Shown piece by piece: positions 1 through 10,640 of a stretch of DNA of 25,527 bases. The position numbers were made by a program, and so were the translations under genes. This DNA comes from Smittium culicis (taxonomy: Eukaryota; Kickxellomycota; Harpellomycetes; Harpellales; Legeriomycetaceae): the NCBI GenBank assembly GCA_001970855.1, contig LSSN01004616.1, forward strand, positions 1-25,527. Direction: 5' to 3'. Every line of letters begins with the position of its first letter. Position 1 is the stretch's first letter. A model generated the notes under the pieces. The model searched no databases. It saw only the letters and a program-made list of their open reading frames with translations, and was not told where the DNA came from.

Positions 1-13
1 TTTTTTTTTCTAG
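1..13 (+). other. Possible 3' splice site at the window edge
   Basis: Nine T residues followed by CTAG sit directly before codons reading RFNCYLNAQTS, which match the start of the CP2 fold. This looks like a polypyrimidine tract and AG acceptor, with the first base of the exon at about position 14. The frame is also open through the T run (as Phe codons), so continuation of an exon cannot be excluded. Confidence 0.45.
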
Positions 14-1438
14 ATTTAACTGTTATCTAAATGCTCAAACTTCGATTTCACAGAATCCAACAAAAAAGCCTCTTACATACTTGAATAAAGGTTAACCATT
101 AGTTATTTCCAATATAGAGCGATTTATTAACTATTCTAAGATATATATATTCGATTTATTTTTCGTTATTTTAAAGTAAAATCATTCTAAGCGGTGTGTT
201 ACGAATAATGAAATATAGGTCAAAATTATAATATCGAGATTAATTCAAAGTTGCCTTTGGATTTGGAACATGAAATTTCAGTGGTACTAACTTTTAGCGA
301 AGAGCAGCAGCGTAGAAAAGTTAAGCAAAACTGGCGATTTTGGCTTTCACAGCAGCAAGCTAGAAATAAGGCAAAAGCTATTGAGCTTGACTTGTCTAAA
401 TCTTTTGGAGTTACAAAACATTCGCCTGATAGCAGAGTTGATAGAATTACAGCAATTGTTAATCCTAGAAATGGAATAAGACTGAGTCTAAAATTCAACG
501 TTTTATCAACAGACTTTACGCAAACAAAGGGTGTTAAAGGAATATCTATGGGCCTGGCTCTAATAATAAAACCATTGTCATCAATCAACCTCGAAAAGGA
601 GTGCTATTATTGCCAAGTTAAGCTTTTCAGGGATAAGGTTTATACATTAAAACTTACATTTATTCTTTTAGCGATCTTATTTAGGCCTAAAATTATCCTT
701 TTTTCATAATAGGGGGCTGAAAGAAAAAATAAAGACGATCTTAGACAATTAGAAAAAATAATTAAAAAAGCTAGCCAAAGACCGAATAACAAAGTAAACA
801 AGGATTTTAAAAATAGCCTCCCTACTGTAAGCAGATTTACGATTTTTTCATACTTGGATTTCACTAATGAAGTTGTCGAGTACATTGAAAATTTATTCGT
901 TGATGAAGTTTCGTTGTTCAGCGAAGTTTTATATGGCAACGATATAATTTCAAACATGCCGTACCTAATTGATCCAAATTATAACCCAAGAGACTCGATT
1001 AATTCGCCCGGATTTGGTAAGAATATCAGCGCAATAAGTCAACCAAATCCCACCATAACAAAAGTTCTAACTATTTACGATAAAAATAATAATCCTACTG
1101 AAATAGTTGTTGAAGGATTTGATCCCACTTATACTGCAAAGAGACCCGCTAAAATGCCTGTTTTGTGCGTTTATATCAAGTTTCCAAACCAGTTCAGATT
1201 TAGAGCAATTTACCTTGAAGATCTCACCGTAAAATGCTTGATCAATCACATCCTTTCGACATTGCAAAACCAAATAACAAACCTCGTCTTTAAAGGAATT
1301 TACAGAGTATCCAAGGATGGAATACAAATAATATTCGATAATACTGAGGTTCAGCACCTTCGCGATGAAACGTATATGTCCCTTGACGTTGAAATAGTGC
1401 AAGATACTAAAGATTTCTACATAAAACTAACTTACTAG
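1..1438 (+). CDS. Grainyhead/CP2-family transcription factor, 3' part (three exons in window)
   Basis: Sequence-specific nuclear transcription factor of the CP2/grainyhead family; the N-terminal part lies outside the window. Coding segments are about 14-90, 219-637 and 713-1438, joined by introns at 91-218 (phase 1) and 638-712 (phase 0), giving about 406 codons to a TAG stop. Seen: the conserved Y-L-N-K-G-Q block is rebuilt exactly across the first junction (G split as G|GT). It is followed by LEHEISVVLTFSEEQQ, NVLSTDFTQTKGVKG and, across the second junction, KLFRDK|GAERKNKDD, which in this family is the strongly conserved DNA-contact region. The last about 80 residues match the C-terminal dimerisation (ubiquitin-like) domain of grainyhead proteins and stop where that family stops, so the 3' end is complete. 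Family knowledge: fungal members such as Neurospora CSP-2 act in cell-wall and conidial separation; the role here is inferred only. The protein is grainyhead-like rather than LSF-like because of this C-terminal domain. Confidence 0.92.
91..218 (+). other. Intron in grainyhead/CP2 gene (128 nt)
   Basis: GTTAAC at the 5' end and ATATAG at the 3' end. Removing it joins TAC TTG AAT AAA G to GT CAA AAT TAT, giving the family-typical YLNKGQ-N-Y block in one frame. Without splicing, the downstream frame meets a TGA at 209-211. Confidence 0.9.
638..712 (+). other. Intron in grainyhead/CP2 gene (75 nt)
   Basis: GTTTAT at the 5' end and a T-rich tract ending in CATAATAG at the 3' end. Phase 0 splicing joins KLFRDK to GAERKNKDD, the highly conserved CP2 motif, so both borders are fixed by homology. 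The unspliced frame runs into a stop at about 707-709. Confidence 0.93.
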
Positions 1439-2164
1439 AAAAATAGCAAAAAAAATCATCTTTTTTTAATTATATTGAAAAAAAGCAAAAATATTATTAA
1501 TAGCGCATATGGAATTAACCTCTAGACAGTTGTTTTTTTTTACCCAGCTTTCATTTATATAGATATTAAATTATTAAATAAAAAGCAATTTTATACTAAA
1601 TCAACTCATTGTCGTTCATAAATTCGAAATATCAAACAAATAAAGGATTTAATAAAAGTTTCAAGGCAACTCGATTTTTTATATTAATTTTAAACAATAT
1701 TTCGAGTTTATATCATATAGATATTTTAATCTTTAATTTTTTCAACCTATATAAATATTTTGAATATATGATAGAATTGGCATTACTATAACCATTATAA
1801 TTTTATTATAATTTTAAACATGTTATTCATCTTTAGCCTCAATTTCAAACCAGTTTCTTTCATATTTGAGAGATTTATTATTTATTTTGATTTGAAAAGC
1901 TTCAAATCGACACTTGATTTATTTTTAGTGTTGAAGAAATTATCATAACAATTCTTAGCAAGAAAATTTTTTTTAATATTTTTTTGAAAATAAAATTACT
2001 AGTGATGTTTCTTTTCATGAGAATAAATTATTTACCTTCTACCATCTATTTTAAATTTAATAATTATTACAATTTTCAAATTTAATTCTGTGTGTGCAGA
2101 TAGTATAATTTTAATGGTATTTCAAATATCTTTACCATTGAAGGATGATAAAGTTTTATAGGAT
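1439..2164. other. 3' flank of the grainyhead/CP2 gene; no gene seen
   Basis: AT-rich sequence after the TAG stop. An AATAAA hexamer at 1577-1582, about 140 nt past the stop, could be the polyadenylation signal, but such hexamers are common at this base composition. A 60-codon open frame at 1609-1791 is compositionally like its surroundings and shows no motif, so I do not call it a gene. Confidence 0.5.
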
Positions 2165-2358
2165 TTAACCCTTTCAGGAGCGGTTGGCATTTTTTGAACT
2201 ACATAAACTAAACAACTAAATGACAATAATAAAATCATTTCAGAATTATAACATCTTATTGGATAATATCTTTAACGCATCCAATAAAATTTTTTTATTG
2301 GATTATCCAATTATGAATTTTAGCTATACTTAAGAGTGTTGGACCTGGAAAGGGTTAA
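2165..2358 (-). mobile_element. TTAA-flanked MITE, group 2, copy 1
   Basis: A 186-bp element at 2169-2354 between perfect TTAA copies (2165-2168 and 2355-2358). It begins CCCTTTCAGGAGCGGTTGG and ends CCTGGAAAGGG. The reverse complement of its right end, CCCTTTCCAGGTCCAACACT, matches the left end of the group 1 copies at 15-20 kb. The core differs from group 1 and carries several ATTGGAT-like subterminal motifs that can fold back (about 2279-2311). There is no coding capacity. The TTAA target and CCC terminus are typical of the piggyBac superfamily, so this is inferred to be a non-autonomous piggyBac-type element. Confidence 0.85.
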
Positions 2359-2699
2359 TAGATAACTAATTTCACATAAATAAATCAACATTTAACTTGG
2401 TCTTTTTATTGATATATAAATTGTATATTATAACAAATAACTTCCTTAAAAAATACCAAATTGGTATTTCAATGTTTAAGCATATGCTTTTCCCATTTTA
2501 ACCTCAAAAAAGCACCAAAATATAGTAGGATTTATCATCTGGCTACCAATTATCAGCATTATCAAATAAAAATTTTAAAACACTTATATAAATAAATAGC
2601 AATTTCTTAAAAATATACTTATACAAATGTTATAATTTGATAAATTTATTGATGTTTGATACTTAAAATTCTAAAATATAACAAAAGTAATATAGATCT

Positions 2700-2729
2700 G
2701 TAAATTAAAATATCGATATTTTAATCTAC
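2700..2729. repeat. Palindrome centred at 2714/2715
   Basis: ATTAAAATATC is followed directly by its reverse complement GATATTTTAAT (2704-2725). The symmetry continues four bases outward on each side with one mismatch. This could extrude as a cruciform, or be the core of an old element. No flanking duplication was recognised. Confidence 0.7.
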
Positions 2730-3155
2730 ATAATATATTCCTTCTAAAATATTTACTTATGCACTCATAATACAAGGCCCTACTAAGAATATTCAATTGA
2801 TTTTGTATAAGTTATATTTATAGCATATAATAATGAAAGTAAATGAATAAATTACAATATTATCAATAAAAAGTATCAAATATAAGCTCAATAAAGCTAA
2901 CATCATATTTATATATGAACGAAATCACATTTAACATTTTTTTAAATAACCATAACAATTAAATATTTTTAAAAAAATTAGATTAGTTTCAGTCTGAGTA
3001 TGGTAGTAAAACAGCAAAGGTATGGGATGAAAATCTTTCTAGAACAGGTTTTAAATATTTATTTTCCACTTAATCATAATATTAGGAGTTGGGATATAAT
3101 CAAAAGTTGATCTTTAAATATATAAACTAGTGAATCGTATGATTGTTCACCAGGC

Positions 3156-3180
3156 TTGATTTTTTAATTTAAAAAATCAA
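3156..3180. repeat. Perfect 12-bp inverted repeat
   Basis: TTGATTTTTTAA and TTAAAAAATCAA are separated by a single T. It has the shape of an AT-rich hairpin or a bidirectional transcription-end structure, but no gene lies next to it. Confidence 0.65.
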
Positions 3181-4359
3181 ATGTATATTGTTAGTTTTAA
3201 AATTTGCGTACTTGCGCAGTATCAATTATTACAACTCCTGTTCGCAATAAAAATCGAGATTTATCAGGATAGTTTTTACCACTTCTAAAATCAAAGGAAC
3301 CACAATAATTGAATCTAAAAAAATTACTATTACAAAGAAAATAAAAAAAATAATAATATGTGAAGGCTATCGTATTTATTGATTATTTTTTAAATATGCA
3401 TTCCTCAATAAAAAAGAATGACTTCAGCGAAGGTAAAATAAAAAAATTAAGAAAAAAATCTAGGTATAATATGGAGATGCTATTTATCCAATAATTTTTT
3501 AGAATTTAGGAAATGAAATGAGTCCACTATTAGTTAAATAGGGATTTATTAATGGGAATAATAAAAATTTTATCCAGTTTATCTTTATTAGTATAATTGA
3601 TATCCAATGTGTATCACATTTGGATACCTCTATAAGTAAAATTTCTAACATTTACTGTAAAATGCCATTATACATTATACAGAAGAATATTTAATTTTTT
3701 TTAAAGTAAACAGGCCAATTTCTTACAATTAAATATATGTTATTGAGAATGCTAAAAATATTAAAAGTACTGTTTATTTAAGAATAATATAATATTTTCA
3801 TAAATGTTAAAAGTATAAAAATTTTAGATTTTTTTATTCGTTGTGGTATCTTTAATGGTGCTATATATTCAAACTACCTAATACAATATAGCCTTGCTTT
3901 AGCCTGGATATTTAATCATAATATTTTAAATTGTTAGTATATTTAGATACAAGATAATAGAGCTACTCTCAAGATAGCGCGGCGTCTTTTATTACAAGAA
4001 AAGAATTACCAGTAGTTCGAAATCGATATCATGAACAATAAATAATAGTCATATAATTATTGGAATTATTTATACAGCTATTAGTACGTCTATTCCACAA
4101 AAAATTATTTCTAATTTTACAATCAGTTGTTCAACCATATTCTTTAAAAAAATAACATTATAAATAATCGGCCAACTCTTTTAGGAATAACCTAATTATC
4201 TTTTTCAGTTCCACTTACGATTTATCCACCAATGTTTTTAACTATTAAAATTTGAATTACTTATAATTAGTATCAACCAAAGTCAACTGATATAAAGTAA
4301 AATTGAAAGATTGTATAAACTTCTCAAGCAAATCTACTCAATTAAACTGTGTATAAGCG

Positions 4360-4930
4360 ATTGAGGTAAATAGGGCGAGGAGGGAAGAGAAAGGAGTGGC
4401 GCAAGTCGGATGAATGGTGGATTGCGATTGTGGTCGTGGTCGTGGGGAGGGGGTTATAAAGAGGGATTATTATCGGGTGAGACATATTCTACATAGAAAA
4501 TCGAGAACAGACTAATAAGGGTGACTCACATAAGATAGATATTGATTATGGATTTGAAGGTATGTATTATTACCGTATATCAGGTGGTAATTAATACGCT
4601 AAAATAGCTTTGAATAATTTATTGATAAAACTCGTAATTTTTTTATTTTTATTTCTCGTCTTTTACTAACCTAGCTTATATAGGGTATATTATTGAAGTA
4701 TTTTTTATGGGGGGGGGGGGGCGCCTATAAAGCTTTTAAGTCAGCTTCGCTCTGGAAATAATTCCAAATATTGGGCTGGTAGAAATAAGCTTTTTCGATG
4801 GCATTATTGGTTTCAAATTTCCAAACTATGTGAATTGTAATGAATAACTAGCCGCCTCGAGCCAGTACAAAGTGATTAGCGAGCAGCAAAAGCGTTGGAG
4901 AGGAAGTGGGTAGAAATTTGTTGATATTTT
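4360..4930. other. G-rich compositional island with a possible promoter and first exon; uncertain
   Basis: Clearly richer in G+C than its flanks, and purine-rich on the plus strand. G runs at 4444-4477 could form a quadruplex, and 13 G residues in a row lie at 4709-4721. A TTATAAAG box (about 4454-4461) is followed at 4548 by ATG GAT TTG AAG and then GTATGT (4560), a strong 5' splice site. A perfect TACTAAC (4664-4670) with an AG at 4682-4683 would fit a 124-nt intron. The next exon would stop soon after the G run, so no protein can be proposed. On the minus strand one frame (4952 to 4473, about 160 codons) is interrupted only by five TAG codons. This may be a decayed gene, a non-coding transcript, or chance; I cannot assign it. 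Confidence 0.3.
4709..4721 (+). repeat. 13-base G homopolymer
   Basis: Thirteen consecutive G residues in otherwise AT-rich DNA, followed by CGCC. Length polymorphism or assembly error is likely here. Confidence 0.9.
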
Positions 4931-4955
4931 TTTTAAAACTTTGTTTGAGGCTTTA

Positions 4956-7168
4956 TCATGATGTTTCTTACATTATTAATTCGATTAAAATGAGTTTCAA
5001 ATTTAAAAAAAATCGACATTTTGGACTGATAAATGGTTTAATTAAAATTGATATAATATACTTTGATTTTTTTAGATATAAATACAGTAATTCCCATTTA
5101 TTATACAACTTGATAATATATATAACTTTATCAACTATTATCCAATGAATGTAATCTATCAAAAATTAACGAAGTTATCTAAAAATCATATCTTATCGAC
5201 TATAAAAAATTCAATGCACATTTTAGCTAATTTTGATAATAAAAATACACCTCAAATTTTTTTGGAATAGTACAATTGTTTTTTAGAAAACGTGTCCCAA
5301 CTTTAAATAAATGATAATTCTAAAGCTGGAACCTATCGGCTATTTTTTCCGACTCTTATTTACACTTTCTACCCAAAAATTTCTAAATAAAGTATGGTAG
5401 CAGAATTTTTTTAATCAAATACATCACATTTAGAGTTTTTCAAAAATTATATTTCAATCTTTTACTTAGTTTTTGTAGTTGAAGCTAAATAAAATTTTAC
5501 ATAAAGATGTAATCTCAATAAAACCCGATTCTAATTTAACTTGTAAAGACTAATTTTATTAAACTCGTTTCTTTTTTTTCTAAAAAAAAATCTTGTTGAG
5601 AACCATGTATATTGAATGTTTCATAAATGTTTAAATTATTAATTAAAGGTAATTAACTCTTAATTTTTCAAAGTTTGAATCATCAATTTTTTCAATTTTT
5701 GATTATAATATAATAAAATCATAGTTTAGAGAGGCGCTGTTACATCATTTCTAAATTTCCTTGAAGATTCAAAAAATATATACAATTGTAAAAAATATTC
5801 GACAAAATGCAAAGAAAATTTTTTTATTACATTTATTTTTTTGAAACTCGATTTGTACCTTTTGGTATTTTTGCAAGTAATCTTTTTTCTTTAATTTATG
5901 ACGCAGCTGGGATTATTTGTTCTAAATAAAAAAACTTTAGCCCAATATCTCATAGTTTATATTTATCCAAATTTTACATTCGCAATGTATATATATTGAT
6001 AACAGTCAGATAAAAATCATTTTTGAAATTAATTAAACTTAAATTATATAACCATTTTCTGTTCAAAAATTAGATGGACATTTTTAGAACCACCAAAAAA
6101 TCTCAACTTAATAAACAATTTATCAATTAATAAATTATTTTATTATTGCAGTGTCTGCATAGTAACTCGTAACTAATATAGTGAATCAAATAAAACACTT
6201 AAAAATTAAGTATTTTACGTTTTTATAAGCGAGCTGGTTTCTTTTTTGATAAAGAACTCATGAATTGGTAATGCCTAAACCCCTCAAAAATAAATATTCC
6301 TATTCGCTATACGTTAGTTATAACCTTCAATATTTAATCCAAGTTATTTCATAGCTTTATATCTTTATATCTGTCTCAATAAAAAAAGAAACGAAATATC
6401 CCTAGTATTCATTTACATAAATGTGATTTAAATATTATTTCAATGCCAATATCTTTTGGATTTGTCGCTCTACTATTAATAAATTACATGCGAATCTGTG
6501 ATAACTCATCTTAAAGCCATTACAACATTTCGGTAGGTAAGAAGCTTGTTTTTGATCCAAATTGAATATAGAAAATAGCAGAGCAACAATGCTATTTTTT
6601 TTATTTCTAATGTACTTATAGCAAATATTTTAATTCCGCTATACAGCTTCAAAATGTAATATAAAAAAAAAAATACAAAAAGCTGTTTCAATAATCTCAT
6701 AAACTAACTTTGAAATATGTAAAATTCGAGTTTAACAAAGGTTAAGTAGAAAAATAGAAATATTTAATAAAGGTTAAAAAATATAATTTAAAAACTAATT
6801 TACAGTAAATCAGTTAGTTATTAAAAATGGACAAATATTTGTTATTAGATACAAATGATAAATAAGTGTAAATGCAAAAATAAATAAAAATGAGGCAACT
6901 AAAGCGAAAACAAAGCATTTATAAATTGGTAGCGAAGCTGAAACAGGATGTGCAATAGAAGGGTCGATTCATGAAAAGAATGTTTAGAGACATTAGTGTT
7001 ACTTTAGGCAACTTGGAACTCCAAGCGTTAAAAAAGTTGATCACTAGTGAATGACTGGAATGCTTATCGCTTTTAGCAGATGAAATGTAAAGTGCGTTTA
7101 AGCCTCAAAAGGAAATTAAGATTTGATGAAATTAATTGCTTGAATGCAAATACTTGAGAATGTATTAG
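4956..7168. other. Gene-free AT-rich spacer including the RasGAP 3' flank
   Basis: Open frames here (4906-5148 plus, 6506-6700 minus) are rich in Ile, Phe, Lys, Tyr and Asn, as random AT-rich sequence would be. The first has no ATG start, and neither shows a domain. The part nearest 7168 must contain the 3' UTR of the minus-strand RasGAP gene. I could not pick a convincing polyadenylation signal. Confidence 0.6.
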
Positions 7169-10120
7169 TTATTCAGAAGAAGGGTAAAGGTAATCGAGAA
7201 GTAAAATCAGCCTCTCAATATTTAATGATACAAAACCGATGTCAAATGATAGTATATTATCTTTTTTTCGATCAACTAAATCGTCACGAACTAAGCTAAC
7301 GTGGAGTAGGTTGGTGGAAAATTTATCGTCATTGAAAATATCAAGATAATATACAGTTGAAAAGGGAGATGCGAACTTGAAGTTTGCAGACTTTGGCACT
7401 TTTTTACTTAAAAAGCTAGAATTTTGAATATTTATCACTTTAAGTTTTTCCATTTCGTTTAAGGTATACGAATAGCTTACTAGTCCGTCGCTTGTATAGA
7501 TGGGAACTTTTTGAGGAAGAATAGGGGTATGCAAAGCAGGATTGCTCTTTGGGGTATTCAAAATTTCTTTGCGTGGACTGAAAGGAGATAAAGCAATATT
7601 TACATTCAAAGTTTTTGAGCTATCCATGTCGATACTATAACTGGGCTTATTTTGGTCAAATTTTTCAGCTGATGGGCTGTTACTTAAAAATTTTGATCCA
7701 AAAGTGTTCATTATAATTTTTCTAGGTCTACTTTTGCTATAGCTAGCAAATGTTTGTGAGTTGTCAGGCTTGGGCGATTTTAAGGTATCAATAGATTTTC
7801 TATCATGAGAAACGGCGTTTAAAAACTCTGTTGAACGTGATTTATGTATAGGAAATTTTGATTCATTTTCAAAAGTCAATTGACTATTGCTAATGAGAGG
7901 GGATATCATATTAGGGCTTAGTAAAGGGGTACTTTTTTTTTTGAAGCTAAAAAACGAGCCAGGCTGCTTTTTGTAAGTGTTTTTACTCAAGCTATTGATT
8001 AGAGTTTGGTAGTGAATGAGTTGTGTCTCAAGGAACTTGTTGTGATTGATGATGTTTGTATAAATGTCGACCAAATTAACTAAATCGTTATCAAGGCGAG
8101 ATTTTAAACCGTTCAAATAAATTAATTCGCTGATAATCTGTTCTGAGAGATTCCGTTTCCATGAATTTTGTTCAAAAGTGTTTCTAGATTTGCTATTTAT
8201 CTGTGTTAATAAATCAGTTGCCTTGATGCCCCACTTGACTAGCTTGACATCTTTGCTTGAAGTAGCAGCCATTTTAGCTATATCAAACAGTTCCAAGTTG
8301 TATTCTGAAAAATTATTTTGGTTGTTATAGATTTCAGGGTTATGATAAAATTTGTCAATTATTGAGTTGAAAATCTCGGGAATTGATCTAATTATTAGAA
8401 CTAAGATGGATTTTGCTTCGATTGTAATCAGCCCCAGGTTGGATATATTGCCAGGTTTTGCGATTAGCTCTAATTTCGAATCTAGCTTACACTTAGAGTT
8501 CAAGACTAAAGAAACTTTGAAATCTTCATTGGAATCTATTTTTAGTTCTGATTCACTGATTCCATAAACTATATCCTTAATCCTAGAAGGATAGCTATCA
8601 GGATAATCTTTAATAAGAGATAAAAATGAGGAATGTAAGCAAAAGAGTTCTCGCGCAGTAAAATCCATAGATTGAGGTTCAGAGATTAAAAAGGAGTAGT
8701 GCTCAATAGTCAAGAGGTCATTAAAATCATCGACGTTGCATAGTTCTGCCAAAAAGGAATTTTTTCTTTCGCAATAATCATCAAAAAACTTAAAGTGACA
8801 CTCGTTTGTAACAGTCTGGCAGTTATAAGCTCCATAGTAATCCGAGGATATGTGGTGTTCTAGAGATGTCTTGTTTGCAAGCATTTGAATTGTTTTAGCT
8901 ATCAATAGTAGAAGTTTTTTAGATTTGTCTAGTATATTGCTTTCAGCTTGTAAAAAAATTAAAGGGTTAATAAGAGATGGGTTGATAAATCTTAGAAAGA
9001 AGAATCCGCCAACTAGCAACAAAGGGTTCAAGTTTTCAAATTTTTTGTTTTTTTGCGAAAATGAGCAAGATATTTGCTTACAAATCCATCTAATACCGAA
9101 AGGAACTTGATCAATATTATCAAAGATAGTATTAATGACAAGTGTGGTTATTTCTATTATTTTTTGAGTTCTTTCTCTAACAATTTCTATTATAGTTTCG
9201 TTTTGGGAAATTAGGCTGAGGTCATCAAATCCATTCTCGAGAACAAACTGCGAGGGATTAAGTTTGTTTTGCAAAACCAATTTTTTGTAAATTTTATGAG
9301 AATTAAGCTCAAAATCATCTTCGCAATCAACTTTATCAACAATAGATTGTATGACATCTGATAAAACTGTCCTCAAGTAATCTTGACATTGTCCTCGTCG
9401 AGTGTATGTTGCCATAAGCTTTGTTAAGGGGCTATTGCCACGCATCATATTATAAGAATCGTTTGAGCCATTGATACTAGATGTTAAAAGGTTTTTAACA
9501 ACAAGGAGAAGTAAATGTTCTTGGCGTGAATCGAACTGTCTTCCAAATAGGCTGAAAGTAATAGTCTCAATTAAAAAATCTAGCTGGCAGGATTTATTAA
9601 ATTCAAGAAGCTTAGAAATATTATTTGGATTTGTTTGCAGCTCAAAAATTAAAAAACCAAACTTTTCCAGCTGTTCATCACTTATTTTACAGCCAACTGT
9701 TGATTCTGAATCGTATTCAAACTCTACTGATTTCTAAACATGAAAAGAGTATAGCAGAATGTTAAAATTGTATTAATATAACCATAAATAATTAATAAAC
9801 ACTATTAAATGGGAAAATACCTTTAATTTTTGTATTAATGTTTTGTCATCTTTGTGTTTCTTGAGTGCTACTATTAAAGTCTGTAATCTAGTTTCGAGGG
9901 CAAATTTTTTTTTGTTTTGGTGCGATATTTTTTCACGCGTTGTTCGTAAAATCCTCTGTGTCTTGGAAAGATCATCAGCCACTTCTTCATCCTTTTCACT
10001 GAACAAAGAAAATATAGCATTGATTGAGGATCTTTTTAGCTCAGGTTCGTTAAATTTATAATCTAGCTCGGAATTGAATTCAGAGAACGTTAGCTTATTG
10101 CTCGGGCGACTTTTCAGCAT
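7169..10120 (-). CDS. gap1: Ras GTPase-activating protein, IQGAP-type Gap1/Sar1 family (two exons)
   Basis: Accelerates GTP hydrolysis on Ras and so switches Ras signalling off at the membrane. Exons are 10120-9821 and 9733-7169, about 954 residues, TAA stop. Start: the ATG at 10118-10120; the reading frame is open a little further upstream but without another ATG. Seen: coiled coil at about residues 43-98; FGRQFDSRQEHLLL at about 163-176; MMRGNSPLTKLMATYTRRGQ at 196-215, where Arg198 aligns with the arginine finger; PFGIRWICK at 311-319; FLRFINPSLINP from 346, the RasGAP signature. A long helical region, a Ser-rich linker (about 701-837) and a C-terminal segment like the RasGAP C-terminus of IQGAPs follow. 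The order of parts is collinear with S. pombe Gap1, which is somewhat shorter (about 766 residues); the extra length is mostly the linker. No IQ or calponin-homology domain is present, so it is not a full IQGAP. With the arginine finger kept, catalytic activity is expected. An additional upstream exon is possible. Confidence 0.93.
7523..7933 (-). other. Ser/Thr-Pro-rich linker of the RasGAP
   Basis: Protein residues about 701-837 hold nine SP or TP dipeptides in a Ser-, Lys- and Asn-rich, domain-free stretch (for example STPLLSPNMISP and LSPFSPRKEILNTP). This is the expected look of a disordered regulatory segment phosphorylated by proline-directed kinases. The motif count is seen directly; the regulation is inferred. 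Confidence 0.6.
9734..9820 (-). other. Intron in RasGAP gene (87 nt)
   Basis: On the minus strand it runs from GTATTTTCCC to TTTTCATGTTTAG. Splicing in phase 0 joins ...TLIQKLK to KSVEFEYDSE... in the frame that continues without a stop into the RasGAP domain. TTTTAAC within it is a possible branch site. Unspliced, exon 1 meets a stop at about 9773. Confidence 0.9.
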
Positions 10121-10640
10121 ATTAGAGACGATAAACGTTGAGTATATTATTTGCACGGATATTTAATAATAATTGACGAAATTAAAGGAATTTTCTTAGA
10201 GATATGGTTATATTAATAAGAAACAAAACAATTCCAGTAGATTCAAAGTGAAAAGCAAATGCTATTAGAGATTATAGATAAAAGAATTATTGCTATAATT
10301 TTTGAGATGGAGAATTCTGATAGTGAATAGTGAAAATAAATTGAATATGTAAGTGTACAGTGATAGGAAATGTTGTATGATAAATAAAAGGATTCAAAGT
10401 GAAGTATATGCAGCGGGGTAAAATATTATTTTGTAATGTTGTATATGGTATTATGCTGTAAGATAAAATATGTTAAAAAACGGTGAAATACAGGGGTGGC
10501 ATTTGGCGGATAAATGTGTAGTATATAAATAGATATAGCAAGTATAGTAGGCTATTAAGGCAATATTAAAACGGAAAAGATATAAAACTCGAAGTACTAT
10601 GATGTAGGAATAGAGTCAAACATTTAGCGAAGAAGGAATG
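10121..10640. other. Upstream flank of the RasGAP gene
   Basis: This should contain the promoter and 5' UTR of the minus-strand RasGAP gene. No clear TATA box or repeated operator-like motif could be distinguished from the AT-rich background. No gene seen. Confidence 0.5.

Larger units (their letters stand above)
2359..4359. other. Gene-free AT-rich spacer
   Basis: No open frame with gene-like composition and no recognisable RNA gene. It contains two clean palindromes (listed separately) and an imperfect hairpin around 3601-3626 built on TATCCAA...TTGGATA. Otherwise I see nothing in it. Confidence 0.6.

Noticed and set aside
1436..1438. Reassignment of TAG to an amino acid, suggested by TAG-only frames in the two islands
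   Set aside because: The grainyhead gene stops at this TAG exactly where its family ends, so TAG works as a normal stop in a real gene here.
3961..4030. tRNA-like patch around TAGCGCGGCG and AGTTCGAAATCGA
   Set aside because: No acceptor stem, no proper anticodon arm and an incorrect B-box; it cannot be folded into a cloverleaf by eye.
4906..5148. 80-codon open frame on the plus strand
   Set aside because: Begins at GTG, not ATG, with background-like composition, and is overlapped by an equally plausible random frame on the other strand.
6506..6700. 64-codon minus-strand frame with a hydrophobic stretch
   Set aside because: The hydrophobicity follows from T-rich codons; no family resemblance and no neighbouring gene context.
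9471..9737. 88-codon plus-strand open frame
   Set aside because: Shadow of the RasGAP exon on the minus strand, whose frame continues without a stop from 9733 through conserved RasGAP residues.
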